NCBI GenBank assembly: GCA_940747215.1
Contig: CALNWS010000023.1
Coordinates: 1 to 60,926 of the forward strand
Length of the DNA: 60,926 bases
Origin: an uncultured Paraburkholderia sp.
GTDB lineage: Bacteria > Pseudomonadota > Gammaproteobacteria > Burkholderiales > Burkholderiaceae
Direction of reading: 5' to 3'
The notes beneath the pieces were generated by a model. That model did no database searches and had not been told where the DNA came from. It worked only from the letters and a program-made list of their open reading frames with translations. Of this stretch, positions 40,629 through 55,900 are shown one piece after another. The position numbers and the translations under genes were made by a program. Each line of letters starts with the position of its first letter. Within the stretch, counting starts at the first letter, position 1.

Positions 40629-42899
40629 TCAGGGCTCCGTAGAAGCGTTCGTGGCAGGAGAAGCCGGTTTCGAAACAGAAGCCGAAGAGGCAGCGGTGGA
40701 AGCGGCCGCAGCCGCAACGGCAACGCCAGTCTTGCGCGCGCGATCCACGGCAAGCAGCCGGTCGCAGAACGTGTCGTCCTCGAACAGTTCTTCGATGGGC
40801 ACATGCAAGCGGCACCGCCAGTTCGGATGCTCGTCGATCGAACCAGGCAGATTCGGCTGCTCGACGAGCGCCAGCAGATCTTCGAGCGGGAACGTGACGA
40901 GCGGACCCGGCGTGGCCGCGACGAATGCGAGCGCCTCGTCCACGGGCACCTGATCGATCGGCGGCGTGTCGACATCCGGCGCGGCCACGCCCGCCTGCTG
41001 GAACGCCTGCCAGAGCAACGCGCGGTCGTCGGCGCGTTCCGCCTGCGCGACTTCTTCAGCATCGCGGCCGTCGGCGCGCGCCATCGTCTGGCCGATCCTG
41101 TTGCGCCACGTGATGTCGCTGCCGCGCCACCAGCCGGTGACGGTCGGCAAATCGTGCGTCGTGGTCGTGCCGACCGCGTTGGGGTCCCATTCGTGCGGCG
41201 GCTTGAAGCCTTTGCCTTGGGTCGCGCCTTCGAACCACAGTACGCGAATGCCGGAAAGGCCGTGTTCCGCGAGTCGTTCGCGGAAACCCGGCGGCACGGT
41301 GCCGAGATCCTCGCCGATCACGATGGCCCGATAACGCCACGATTCGAGCGCGATCAGACGCAGCAGGTCTTCGAGCGGGTAGCGTAGATACGCGCCGTTG
41401 CGCGCGCTCTCGCCTTCCGGCACGAGCCACAGCCGGCGCAAGCCGAGAATGTGATCGATACGGATGCCGCCCGCGTGCGCGAACGCCGCGCGCAGCATGT
41501 CGATGAACGCAGAAAAGCCCTGCGTGCGCATTGCGCGCGGCGAGAACGTGGTGAGTCCCCACGACTGGCCAGCCTGGTTGAACAGATCGGGCGGCGCGCC
41601 GACGGACACGCCTTGCAGCATGTCGTCGCGATAAGACCACGCGTGACTGCCCGCACTGTCGCAGCCCACGGCAAGATCGGCGATCAGACCGACGGACATG
41701 CCCGCTTCGCGCGCCGCATGCTGCGCGTGCGACAAACCCTTCGCCGCAAGCCATTGCAGGAACAGATGAAAGTCGACCTCGTGACGATTGGCCTCGGTGA
41801 ACGCTTCCACTTTGGAACTATGCGGATCGCGCAACGTCTCGGGCCAGTTGTGCCAGTGTCCGTTGCCGCCTTCCTGCGACAGTTGCGCGGCCTGCAGCGC
41901 TTCGAAGCGCGCATGGTCTTCGAGCGCGCGGCCGGCGCGTTCGAAGAAGCCGTGGAATTCGAGCGCGCGCGGCGTGTTCTGCGCGCGGTCCTGCTTGCAG
42001 AACTGTTCATAAAGCGCGCGCAACACCTTGAGCTTCAGCACGACTGCATTCGGCCAGTTGATGAGTGACAACTCTTCGAGTTGCGACCACGTTTCCTTGC
42101 CCTTCACCGAATCGAGCGCGTTGCGCACGGCGTCCGCGCCGAACATGGCGGCGGCGTCGATATGCGTGACGTTTAGCCACAAACGCGACGACGGCGAATA
42201 CGGGCTGAAGCGATTCGGCTCCGCGCTGAACATCGCATGCGTCGGACTGACGGCGAGCGCATGCGCGCCGCGCTTCGCGCTTTCAGTTGCGAGCTGCGCG
42301 AGCGCCGTGTAATCGCCGATGCCGCCGTCGCCCGTGCGTCGCAAGCCATACAGTTGCGCGGCAACGCCCCACAACGGCGGCGCGTCCTTTGTGTCTTGCG
42401 CGGCTTGGCCCGCTTCATCGTTGGCGTGCAGCGTGTGCCAGGCGTCGGCGGTCGTGTAGCAGCGGCGCGGCGCCACCGCGAGCGTCATGCGTTGCTCGTT
42501 GATGACGAGCGTGTGATAGCCGGGTTCGTCGATCGGCGCGAGCAGCGCTTCTTCGCCCTTCGGCGCGGTGAAGCGGCCATCGATGATCGAGCCGCTTTCG
42601 AGTTCGATCCGGTAGTGACTGCCCGAACGGATCGCGGCAGCGGGCAACGCGATGCCGCGTCCCACTTCGGCGGTCATCAGCGGCGGCAGTTTGCGGCCGG
42701 ACAATTCCGCGTCGAGCGCGACGGCGCTCTGCCGGATCTGCGTGGCGTTGCCGCACGGTAAACCCATGCGGTCGAGGAGCACCGCGAGCGTCTTGTCGGG
42801 CACGCGTTGCGTGTTGTGATGCGCATCCTCCCACTCCACCTCGAAACCGGCGCGAGTGGCGAGTGTGGCGATCGTTTCGCTAGGGCGTCGGGTACTCAC
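40629..42899 (-). CDS. malQ: 4-alpha-glucanotransferase (amylomaltase)
   Basis: GH77 enzyme that transfers glucan segments between maltodextrins. 756 residues with an N-terminal extension like E. coli MalQ. Catalytic regions: GIRIDHILGLRRLWLVPEGE (nucleophile Asp), AIVIGEDLGTVPPGFRERLA (acid/base Glu), TTTHDLPTVTGWWRGSDIT, and LAVGCDSAGSHAWSYRDDML in the 250s-loop region. The start overlaps the treZ stop (ATGA). It likely reshapes short chains left by TreY and GlgX. Frame intact. Confidence 0.95.
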   Translation of the reverse strand: MSTRRPSETIATLATRAGFEVEWEDAHHNTQRVPDKTLAVLLDRMGLPCGNATQIRQSAVALDAELSGRKLPPLMTAEVGRGIALPAAAIRSGSHYRIELESGSIIDGRFTAPKGEEALLAPIDEPGYHTLVINEQRMTLAVAPRRCYTTADAWHTLHANDEAGQAAQDTKDAPPLWGVAAQLYGLRRTGDGGIGDYTALAQLATESAKRGAHALAVSPTHAMFSAEPNRFSPYSPSSRLWLNVTHIDAAAMFGADAVRNALDSVKGKETWSQLEELSLINWPNAVVLKLKVLRALYEQFCKQDRAQNTPRALEFHGFFERAGRALEDHARFEALQAAQLSQEGGNGHWHNWPETLRDPHSSKVEAFTEANRHEVDFHLFLQWLAAKGLSHAQHAAREAGMSVGLIADLAVGCDSAGSHAWSYRDDMLQGVSVGAPPDLFNQAGQSWGLTTFSPRAMRTQGFSAFIDMLRAAFAHAGGIRIDHILGLRRLWLVPEGESARNGAYLRYPLEDLLRLIALESWRYRAIVIGEDLGTVPPGFRERLAEHGLSGIRVLWFEGATQGKGFKPPHEWDPNAVGTTTTHDLPTVTGWWRGSDITWRNRIGQTMARADGRDAEEVAQAERADDRALLWQAFQQAGVAAPDVDTPPIDQVPVDEALAFVAATPGPLVTFPLEDLLALVEQPNLPGSIDEHPNWRCRLHVPIEELFEDDTFCDRLLAVDRARKTGVAVAAAAASTAASSASVSKPASPATNASTEP

Positions 42900-44818
42900 G
42901 CGTTACGCTCCTGTTGACCTGCAACGCGAGCGTTGTGATCGGTCGCATAGCGGCCCACGTCGCCCGTTACCCACGCAACGAATGCGTTGGCCGGCAACAC
43001 GTTCTCGCTGACCTTTTCGCGCGCGCGCGGCGGCGTTTCGAAAATGACCTTGCCTGCGGGAATCTCCGCGAGCTTTACATTGTCTTTCGACAGATTCAGC
43101 GCTATCGACAACGTCTCGCCGTCGCCGAGTCGCCAGCGTGCGATAAGCGCATTCGCGTCGCCGCCGTTGTCGTCGGCAAGCACGGTCGTGCCGAGCGGCT
43201 TGCTGTGCTTCAGACGCGGCGTGACGAGCCGCGCGCGCACGGCGAGCGCCGAGCGGTAGAAATGCAGCCAGTCGAGACGATCTTTGGCGTCGGCGTCCTG
43301 TGCGTTCGCGGACCTCGTCGGCTCGGGTGGCGACGAGGCGGCGAACGTCTTCACGTCGTTCGGATCGGGAATCTGTGCGCGGCGCTTCTCGTCGCTGAAC
43401 GACGAGAACTTCGCGAATTCTCGGCGGCGTCCTTCGCGTACGGTGTCGGCGAGGTCGCCCGTGTAGTCGGTGAAAAAGAGGAACGGCTGCGTGGAACCGT
43501 ATTCCTCGTCCATGAAGAGCAGCGGAATCTGCGGCGACAGCAACAGCAGACCGGTGGCGGCGCGCAACGCATCGTCCGAGGTGAGCTGGCGCAGACGCTC
43601 ACCGAATGCGCGGTTGCCCACTTGGTCGTGGTTCTGCAAAAACATCACGAACGACGTGGGCGACAGATGCCCGCTCGGTTCGCCGCGTGGCGCGCCGTCG
43701 TGCAGCGGCGAAGGATCGCCCTGATACGCGAAACCCTCGGACAGCACGCGCGCAAGCCGGCGAATCGGCTGATCTTCGTATGCGTGGTAGTAGCCTTCGG
43801 TTTCGCCGGTGAGCAGCACGTGCAGCGTATTGTGCGCGTCGTCGTTCCATTGCGCGTCGAAATGCGCTTCCAGCAGACTCGCGCTGTTGTGCTCGTTCTC
43901 GAGCACGAGATGCACATGGCGGCCGTGCTGCGTTTTCGCGCGGATATGGTCGGACAGTTCGCGCAGCCACGGGTGGTTGTCGATGGCGTGAACGGCGTCG
44001 AAACGCAAACCGTCGATCCGATATTCGTTGATCCAGTAGGCCGCGTTGTCGGTGAAGAAATCGCTCACTTCGCTGCGCTCGAAGTCGATCGCCGGACCCC
44101 ACGGCGTGTGCGTGCCTTCGCGGAAGAACTTGCGCGCGTATTCGTGCAGATAATTGCCGTCCGGGCCGAAGTGGTTGTACACCACGTCGAGAAACACCAT
44201 CAGGCCGAGTCCGTGTGCGGCGTCTACCAGCGCTTTCAGTTCGTCGGGCCGGCCGTACGAGGAATCAGGCGCAAACGGCAGCACGCCGTCATAACCCCAG
44301 TTGCGCGTACCGGAAAAGTCGTTCAGCGGCATCAGTTCGATCGCGGTCACGCCGAGCGTCACCAGTTCCGGCAAGCGCTTCTGCACGGCCGCGTAACCGC
44401 CCATCGCGCCCACGTGCAATTCGTACAGCACGGTTTCTTCCCACGGGTACCCATGCCAGCCCGTGTGTTCCCAGCGATACGCGCGCGGGTCGATCACTTC
44501 GCTCGGACCATGCACGTCCTGTGGCTGAAAACGCGATGCGGGATCGGGCACCGCATGCTCGTCATCGAGACGGAAGCGGTACAGCGTGCCCGCGCCGCTC
44601 TCCACGGTGGCTTCGAACCAGCCGTTGCCCGCGGGCGTCATTTTATGCGAGCCCTGCGCGGGACCGTTTTCGATTTCGACCTTCACGTTCTTGCACGACG
44701 GCACCCAGAAACGGAACCGTGTGCGCGGCTTCGCTCCCGCCGCGCCCAGCAACTGTGCGCCGAACGGCAGGCAATGCGCATGATGATGCGCGTACGGATC
44801 AATCGGACTTTCGGACAT
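42896..44818 (-). CDS. treZ: malto-oligosyltrehalose trehalohydrolase
   Basis: GH13 enzyme that cuts trehalose from the end made by TreY. 640 residues. An N-terminal CBM48-like domain (KPRTRFRFWVPSCKNVKVEI) is followed by the barrel: ELMPLNDFSGTRNWGYDGVL, GLMVFLDVVYNHFGPDGNYL, IDGLRFDAVHAIDNHPWLRE (nucleophile), HLVLENEHNSASLLEAHFDA (acid/base) and MFLQNHDQVGNRAFGERLRQ. Intact; overlaps malQ by 4 bp and lies 125 bp after glgX. Confidence 0.95.
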   Translation of the reverse strand: MSESPIDPYAHHHAHCLPFGAQLLGAAGAKPRTRFRFWVPSCKNVKVEIENGPAQGSHKMTPAGNGWFEATVESGAGTLYRFRLDDEHAVPDPASRFQPQDVHGPSEVIDPRAYRWEHTGWHGYPWEETVLYELHVGAMGGYAAVQKRLPELVTLGVTAIELMPLNDFSGTRNWGYDGVLPFAPDSSYGRPDELKALVDAAHGLGLMVFLDVVYNHFGPDGNYLHEYARKFFREGTHTPWGPAIDFERSEVSDFFTDNAAYWINEYRIDGLRFDAVHAIDNHPWLRELSDHIRAKTQHGRHVHLVLENEHNSASLLEAHFDAQWNDDAHNTLHVLLTGETEGYYHAYEDQPIRRLARVLSEGFAYQGDPSPLHDGAPRGEPSGHLSPTSFVMFLQNHDQVGNRAFGERLRQLTSDDALRAATGLLLLSPQIPLLFMDEEYGSTQPFLFFTDYTGDLADTVREGRRREFAKFSSFSDEKRRAQIPDPNDVKTFAASSPPEPTRSANAQDADAKDRLDWLHFYRSALAVRARLVTPRLKHSKPLGTTVLADDNGGDANALIARWRLGDGETLSIALNLSKDNVKLAEIPAGKVIFETPPRAREKVSENVLPANAFVAWVTGDVGRYATDHNARVAGQQERNA

Positions 44819-44943
44819 GATTATTCACCATTCGATTTTGCTTTGAGGTCGCGTCTGACGTAGGTGCCTAACGTGTGTGCGTGAGCTGCGAGACATTCTC
44901 GGGACACCTGCGCCATTTCGGATCACAGCGCCCGGCATCTGCA

Positions 44944-47151
44944 TTACGTCTCGCTGCCCGGCGCATGCGCGCCCGGATCGGGCGGCAGCGCAGTCAGAAG
45001 CCGGGGACCATGTTGCGCACCGGCCTTCCATCCCGCCTGCCAGTCCGCTTCGCCCACCGGTTGCGCGGCGAGCATCACGAGGCTATGTCCCGCCACTTCC
45101 ACGTCAGGAACCGCCAACCGGTGCGGCGCGCTTTCTGGTTCAGCCGTATCTAGTAGCACATGCCATTCCAAGTGCGGCGCGGGCTGCGTGAAGCGCACGG
45201 TTTCGTCGAACGCGTTGAGCATCATCAACAATACTTCAGTTTCGTCATTCAGACCTGGACCCGCGCGCCGCAACGTAAACGCGCGGCCTTCCGGATCCTG
45301 CCAGGCTTCGACCGTGAGCGGATCGCCGTGTTCGTCGAACCAGCCGACGTCGAACAGACCCGGCAGCACTTCGCGATCGCCGAACAAAAAACGCGTTTCG
45401 CGCAATAGCGGATGCTGCTTGCGCAGCACGATCACGCGCGCGACGAAATCCGTCATCTGCCGGCCGTTCGGGGCGGCGGCGCGGTCCCAGTCGATCCACG
45501 ACATGTCGCTGTCCTGACAGTACGCGTTGTTGTTGCCGTTCTGCGTACGCAGCGCTTCGTCGCCCGCGAGCAGCATCGGCGTGCCGAGCGCCATCAGCAG
45601 CGTGGCGATGAGCGAACGGGCTACGCGCTTGCGCGTTTCTTGGATCGCGGGGTCGTCGGTAGGACCTTCCACGCCCCAGTTGCGGCTGCAGTTTTCGTTG
45701 TGGCCGTCGTTGTTGTCTTCGCGATTCGCCTCGTTGTGCTTTTTCTCGTAGGCGGTGACGTCGGCGAGCGTAAAACCGTCATGTGACGTGACGAAATTGA
45801 CCGACGCCCACGGCTTTCTGAAGCGCCGGTTGAACAGGTCCGCCGAGCCCGTGAGCCGTGCCGCCAGATCGGGCCGCATCGCGGCGTCGCCGCGCCAGAA
45901 GCGGCGCACGGTGTCGCGAAAACGGTCGTTCCATTCGGCGAATCCCGGCGGATGATTGCCGAGCTGATAGCCGCCCGGGCCGATGTCCCACGGCTCGGAG
46001 ATCAGCTTGCGTTGCGACAGGATCGGGTCCTGGCGCAACACGTCGAAGAAGCCCGAGCCGGGATCGAAACCGTGCTGCTCGCGCGCGAGCGTCACGCCGA
46101 GATCGAAACGGAAGCCGTCGATGTTGAATGCGATGGACCAGTAGCGCAGCGAATCCATCACCATCTGCAGCACGCGCGGATGCGGCAGATTCACCGTGTT
46201 GCCGCAACCCGTGTCGTTGATGTGGTGGCGTTCGTCGCCGGGAATCAGGCGGTAGTAGCTCGCGTTGTCGAGACCGCGCCACGAGACGGTCGGTCCCATC
46301 TCGTTGCCTTCGCAGGTGTGGTTGTAGACCACGTCGAGAATCACTTCAATGCCGGCCGCGTGCAGTTGCCGCACGGCAATGCGCATTTCGTCGAGCCGGT
46401 GCGTGCTGAGATAGGACGGCTCCGGTGCGAAAAACGCAGCGGTGTTGTAGCCCCAGTAGTTGCGCAGGCCGCGCTCCACGAGGAAGCGATCGTTCAGGAA
46501 CGCATGCACGGGCAGCAGTTCGACCGTCGTCACGCCGAGCTTCACCATGTGCTCGATGAATTCCGGCGATGCCAGCGCGGCGAACGTGCCGCGCTCATGC
46601 TGACGCAAGTCGGCGCGCAGCATCGAAGCGCCGCGTACGTGCGTTTCGTAGATCACCGTTTCGCCCCACGGCACATTCGGGCGTTTGTCGTGCGACCAGT
46701 CGAAAGCCTCGTCGATCACCACGCATTTCGGCATCGCCGGCGCGGAGTCGCGGCGGTCGATCGAAAGGTCCGCACGATTCGAATGCACGCGATAACCGAA
46801 CAGCGCGTCCGACCAGCGGAACTGCCCGACGAGCTTACGCGCATAAGGATCGAGCAACAGCTTGTGCGGGTTGAAGCGATGTCCGTGCTGCGGTTGATAC
46901 GGCCCGTGCGCGCGAAAGCCATACGCAGTGCCGGGATGGGCATTCGGCAGATAGCCGTGCCACACCTCGTCGGTACATTCGGGCAGTGTGTAGCGGCGGA
47001 TTTCCTTGCGGCCGGTGGGATCGAAAAGGCAAAGCTCGATTTTTTGCGCGTTCGCCGAAAACACCGCAAAGTTGACGCCGAGTCCGTCCCAACTTGCTCC
47101 GAGCGGGTAGGGCGAGCCGGGCAGAAGCCGGTCGGGCATTGCATGCGACAT
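44944..47151 (-). CDS. glgX: glycogen debranching enzyme
   Basis: GH13 isoamylase-type enzyme that hydrolyses alpha-1,6 branches of limit dextrins. 735 residues. CBM48-like N terminus (SPYPLGASWDGLGVNFAVFS), then VIYETHVRGASMLRADLRQH, VILDVVYNHTCEGNEMGPTV, IDGFRFDLGVTLAREQHGFD (nucleophile), KLISEPWDIGPGGYQLGNHP (acid/base) and FVTSHDGFTLADVTAYEKKH. Intact. There are 128 bp to glgB upstream and 125 bp to treZ downstream with no gene in either gap. It supplies linear chains to TreY. Confidence 0.96.
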   Translation of the reverse strand: MSHAMPDRLLPGSPYPLGASWDGLGVNFAVFSANAQKIELCLFDPTGRKEIRRYTLPECTDEVWHGYLPNAHPGTAYGFRAHGPYQPQHGHRFNPHKLLLDPYARKLVGQFRWSDALFGYRVHSNRADLSIDRRDSAPAMPKCVVIDEAFDWSHDKRPNVPWGETVIYETHVRGASMLRADLRQHERGTFAALASPEFIEHMVKLGVTTVELLPVHAFLNDRFLVERGLRNYWGYNTAAFFAPEPSYLSTHRLDEMRIAVRQLHAAGIEVILDVVYNHTCEGNEMGPTVSWRGLDNASYYRLIPGDERHHINDTGCGNTVNLPHPRVLQMVMDSLRYWSIAFNIDGFRFDLGVTLAREQHGFDPGSGFFDVLRQDPILSQRKLISEPWDIGPGGYQLGNHPPGFAEWNDRFRDTVRRFWRGDAAMRPDLAARLTGSADLFNRRFRKPWASVNFVTSHDGFTLADVTAYEKKHNEANREDNNDGHNENCSRNWGVEGPTDDPAIQETRKRVARSLIATLLMALGTPMLLAGDEALRTQNGNNNAYCQDSDMSWIDWDRAAAPNGRQMTDFVARVIVLRKQHPLLRETRFLFGDREVLPGLFDVGWFDEHGDPLTVEAWQDPEGRAFTLRRAGPGLNDETEVLLMMLNAFDETVRFTQPAPHLEWHVLLDTAEPESAPHRLAVPDVEVAGHSLVMLAAQPVGEADWQAGWKAGAQHGPRLLTALPPDPGAHAPGSET

Positions 47152-47279
47152 GATTCCCCTTCCTGTTCTGATTGTTGAACGCTATCGTTGGTCTTCATGC
47201 AACGGGCGCGCGGTGCAAATGGCTTGCATGCCGCGCGCCCGCTAAGACATAACTGTCAACACGTCGATTCAGACATCGA

Positions 47280-49482
47280 TCAATCCGCGCGCAAGACGAT
47301 CGTGGCAAGCGGCGGCAGCGTGAGCGATGCCGAATGCGGCCATCCGTGGCTCGGGATTTCGTTGGTATGAATCAGGCCGCCGTTGCCCATGTTGGAACCA
47401 CCGTAGACGCCTGCGTCGGTGTTGAGCACTTCGGACCAGCGCCCGCCGCGCGGCATGCCCATGCGATAGCCGACGCGCGGCACCGGCGTCATGTTGCAGA
47501 CCACCACGAGATCGCCGCCCGCACCGTCCGTGCGGCGGAATGTGAACACGCTGTTGCCGTTGTCGTCGCCGATCAGCCAGTCGAAGCCGCCGGGCTCGCA
47601 GTCCATCAGATGCAAAGTGGGCTCCGAGCTGTACAGGCGGTTCAGATCGCGCACGAGCATCTGCACGCCGTGGTGATTCGACTCGTCCAGCAGATGCCAG
47701 TGCGGGGACGTGTCGTGATTGAACTCCGCCATCTGGCCGAACTCGCCGCCCATGAACAGCAGCTTCTTGCCCGGATGCGTCCACATGAAGCCGAAGTAGG
47801 CGCGCAGATTGGCGAACTTCTGCCACGCGTCGCCCGGCATCTTGCCGAGCAGCGAACCTTTGCCGTGCACCACTTCGTCGTGCGAAAGCGGCAGCACGAA
47901 GCGCTCCGAATACGCATACACCATGCCGAAGGTCAGCATGTGATGATGGTACTGGCGATAAACCGGGTCCTCCTCCATGTAGTGCAACGTGTCGTGCATC
48001 CAGCCCATGTTCCACTTGAAGTTGAAGCCGAGTCCGCCGTCTTCCACGCGCGCCGTTACGCCCGGCCACGCGGTAGATTCTTCCGCGATGGTGATCGCGC
48101 CTGGCACGCCCGGCACGTAACCCACTTCGTGATTCAGGCGTTTCAGGAAAGCGATCGATTCAAGGTTTTCACGGCCGCCGTAAATGTTCGGCACCCATTC
48201 GTCGGCCTTACGCGAGTAGTCGCGATACAGCATCGACGCGACGGCATCCACGCGCAAGCCGTCGACGTGATAACGCTTCAGCCACGCCAGTCCCGATGCC
48301 ACCAGGAACGCGCTCACCTCGTTGCGTCCGAGATTGTAGATCATCGTGTTCCAGTCTTGGTGATAGCCTTCGCGCGGATCGGCATGCTCGTAGAGCGGCG
48401 TGCCGTCGAACTGCACGAGGCCGTGCGCGTCGTTCGGAAAGTGCGCGGGCACCCAGTCGAGAATCACGCCGATGCCGGCTTCGTGCGCCGCGTTCACGAA
48501 CGTCGCGAACTGTTCGGGCTTGCCGAACCGCGCGGACGGCACGAACTGTCCGAGCGGCTGATAACCCCACGAACCGCCGAACGGATGTTCCGCGATCGGC
48601 ATGAATTCGACGTGCGTGAAACCCATGTTCTTCACGTACGGAATCAGACGCTCAGCGAGTTCTTCCCAGTCGAGACCGCGCTGACCTTCTTCCGCGACGC
48701 GCAGCCACGATTCCGCGTGCACTTCGTAAATCGTGATCGGCGAGCGCGGCGTTTGCTTCGCACCGCGCGATTCGATCCAGCTATGGTCGGTCCATGGAAA
48801 CTGCTCGATTTCGTCGACGTGTGCAACAACCGACGCTGTGCCCGGCGGCTTTTCAGTCTGCATTGCGCACGGGTCGGCCTTCAGTGGCAGCGGGTGACCG
48901 TCGCGCGACAGCAGCTCGTACTTGTAGCGCGTGCCCGGACCGACGCGTGGCACGAACAGCTCCCACACGCCTGCCTGATGCCACAAACGCATCGGGTGAC
49001 GCCGTCCGTCCCACGCATTGAAGTCGCCGACCACGGAAACGCGCCGCGCATTTGGTGCCCACACGGCGAAACACGTGCCCGGCACGCCGTCGATTTTCAT
49101 CGGACGCGAGCCGAGACATTCGAGCACCGCATACGGATCGCCGCCCGCGAGACGGCCGAGCGGCTCGTCGCCGAGAACGGGACCGTACGAATACGTGTCC
49201 TCGATGATCTGCTCCACCCCGTGCCAGTCGATACGCAAACGGTACGGCGCCGCGGACGCCACGTGTCCGGCGAAAAGACCGGGCCGCAACTGTTCGAGTT
49301 CGCCGAGCGTCGCGCCGTCGGCGCGCGAAATCACCGCGACCTTCGCGGCGTTCGGCAACAGCGCGCGCACGACCGGACCCGCGTCCGTGTCGTGCAGCCC
49401 GAGCTGCGAGAAGGGATCGGGGTGACGCGCCTCGACGAGCGCGTCGATGTCGACAGGTTGAAGGCCAGCGGCCGGATCATGA

Positions 49483-49490
<8 letters not shown>
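47280..49490 (-). CDS. glgB: 1,4-alpha-glucan branching enzyme
   Basis: Introduces alpha-1,6 branches into the glucan made by GlgE. I chose [20 protein letters not shown] at 49490; the longer start at 49529 reads into treS. The 736 residues show the N1 domain and CBM48 ([20 protein letters not shown]), [40 protein letters not shown] (nucleophile Asp), [20 protein letters not shown] (acid/base Glu) and [20 protein letters not shown]. The start overlaps the treS stop by 8 bp. Intact. Confidence 0.96.
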
Positions 49491-52949
<3,459 letters not shown>

Positions 52950-52953
<4 letters not shown>

Positions 52954-55900
52954 ATCGCACCTTCCGTTGAGGTTGGGTTGCCAGCGTCTGCGTGATAGGC
53001 GCCGTCTGGGCCGCTCTCGGCTTTATCGGGACGCTCGGCGGGCAGGCCGCCCAACGGCGCGATGCGCCAGATCGAGAACGGCTGGCTAGAGCCGAGGCGC
53101 ACATGCTGCCAGCGGCCGTGCCATTCGAAGCGCGCGCCGGTCATCTGGTCGACGACTTCCAGCGCGCCGTGATCGTGGAGATTCCAGTGCTGGAACGTAT
53201 CCCATGACAATTCGACATCCGCGCCCTGTTCGTTGAACCGATCGAGATTGATCGCGACCACGATTACGTTGTCGCGCGATTCGGTCGACTTCTCGAAGAA
53301 CAGGATGTTCTCGTTGTGCGCGGGCAGGAACGTGAGGCCGAGATGCGTTTGCAGCGCCGGATTCGCGCGGCGAATGCGGTTGAGAGCCGTGATCTCTCCC
53401 ACGATATTGCCGGGCCGGTTCCAGTCCCACGCGCGAAGCTGATACTTCTCGGAGTCGAGATATTCCTCGCTGTTCGGTAGCGCAGCGGCCTCGCACAGTT
53501 CGAAGCCGCTATACACGCCCCACAGGCCGGCGAGCGTCGTCGCGAGCGATGCGCGAATCAGGAAGCCCGTGCGTCCCTGCGACTGCAGATGGCGCGGGTT
53601 GATGTCGGGCGTATTCACGAAGAAGTTCGGCCGGTACGAATTGCGCGTGTTGGTTTGCGTAAGCTCCGTCATGTACTCGATGAAATCGCGCTTCGATTCG
53701 CGCCACGTGAAGTACGTGTACGACTGCGAGAAGCCGATCTTGCCGAGCCGGTTCATCATGCGCGGACGCGTGAAGGCTTCGGCGAGGAAGATCGTGTCGG
53801 GGAAACGCGCGCGAATGTCGCCGATCACCCATTCCCAGAAAGGTAGCGGCTTCGTGTGCGGATTGTCGATACGGAAAATGCGCACACCCGCGTCGATCCA
53901 GTGCAGGAACACGTCGCGCAAGGCGAGCCACAAATCGGGCTTGGCGTCGTGCGCATAGAAGTCAGGATTGACGATGTCCTGATACTTCTTCGGCGGATTT
54001 TCCGCGTAACGCAGCGTGCCGTTCGGACGCCATGCGAACCACGTCGGATGTTCCTTCAACCACGGGTGATCCGGCGAACACTGCACCGCGAAGTCGAGCG
54101 CGATTTCGAGGCCGTGTTCGTGCGCGGCGGCGAGCATCTTCTTGAAGTCGTCGAGCGTGCCGAGTTCGGGATGCACGGCGGTGTGTCCGCCTTTCGCTCC
54201 GCCGATCGCGTACGGACTGCCCACGTCGCCCGGCTGCGCGGTGAGCGTGTTGTTGCGGCCTTTGCGGTTCTTCACGCCGATCGGGTGGATCGGCGTGAAG
54301 TAGAGTACGTCGAAGCCCATGTCGCGAATGCGTGGCAGTTTGCTCGTCACGTCGGCAAACGTGCCGTGGCGCGATTCGTCGTCGCTCATCGAGCGGGGGA
54401 AGATCTCGTACCAGCTTGCGAAGCTCGCGGCCGTGCGCTCGGCGTCGATCTTGTAGACCACCGGATCGCGGCTCAGGAACGGACGATGGCGCGCGGCCGT
54501 CATCGCCCTTGCCGTGGTCGGCGCGAGCAATAGCGCGAGCTTGCTTTGCGCTTCGGCCTTCGTGAACTCCTTGACGATATGTTCGAGCGGCGCCGTCACC
54601 GCGCCTTCCACCGTTTCCACTTCGGCTAGCACGAGCGCAAACAGATGCGCGGCTTCGTCGAGTTCGATCTCGACCGTTTGACCCGCCTTTAGTTTCTTCT
54701 GCACGTGTTCGACGAGCGACGCGAAGTCGTCGCGCCACGCAATCACGGTGAACTCGTAGCGGCCCATCCGTTCGAGCGGGATGCGCGCTTTCCAGATGTC
54801 GAGGCCGGCGGGTTGCGCGGGCGCCATCAGGACTTCGTGCCACGCGGTTTCGTCGGCGGCGCGCCAGATGACGGCGGCGGCGATCTTGTCATGTCCTTCG
54901 GCGAAGATCGCGGCGGTGATCTCCGCGCGTTCACCCACCGAGCGCTTGGCTGCAAAGCGTCCGTTTTCGACCGAAGGCGTCACGCTTTCGATCGCCACGC
55001 GCGGTGCGTTGATCGCCTCGATCACGGTCTTGCGGCCGCTACGCTTGCTGTTGGCCTTGTCGATCGGCGGCGCGAGACAGATCGGCTTTTCGGTGAGCGT
55101 ATGGAACAGGCGCACGCCGCCGGGCGCGAGCGTGAACGGTGCCAGCGTGGCGGGCGCGGTATGGCCCGGCGCGTCGAGCGGCACGAAGCGCGTGAAGTTG
55201 CCGGGCACGCCGTGCAGGAAGCGCGCCGGATCGACACGCACGGCCGAACCGAGTTCGGGATTGATCGCGATGAGAATGGCTTCGCCGGCATCGCGCAGAT
55301 CGGTGCGGTCGGCGCGCAGGAGGACCGCTGTCGGTGCACCGGGTCCGCTGAGCGGGCGCAATTCACCGTTGGCGTGCAGCGTTTTCGAACGGCTCGCCAC
55401 TTCGTTGATATGCGTGATCACGCCCGATAGATCGAAAGCCTTTGACTGACACGCGAGCGCGTATTGCGACGCATCGCCGCGCGTTTGCGACAGCGGTTCG
55501 CCGATGCCGTATTCGAAGCCCATCGGCATCATCCAGCCGGTACCGATGGATGCCGCGGTGAACAGCGCACGTTTATAGGCGCGCTCGACGATGGTCGCGT
55601 CGTGCGAATCGGTCAGTTCCGAGACGAGGCGCGTGCCGTACGGCGCTTCCGGAAACGCGATCGGCGCACCGACACGGGCGAGCGCGGCGTGCTCCTCGAG
55701 CATCCAGTTCGCGCGGAAGTCCCACCAGCGCACGGACGAAAACACGCTCTCGAAACCTGCGCCTTCGAGGCCGAACAGATCCTGACGCGCGAGCCCGGGC
55801 GTTGCTGCGAGAAAGCGTATGTCAGGATGACGCGCGCGCACCGTATCGAACAACTGGCGCCAGACAGCGGCCGGCACGCGATGCGGCGAATCGAAGCGGA

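Noticed and set aside
38025..41387. 1120-codon open frame opposite treY and malQ
   Set aside because: Antisense shadow produced by codon bias of two recognisable GH13/GH77 genes; composition is Arg/Ala/His noise.
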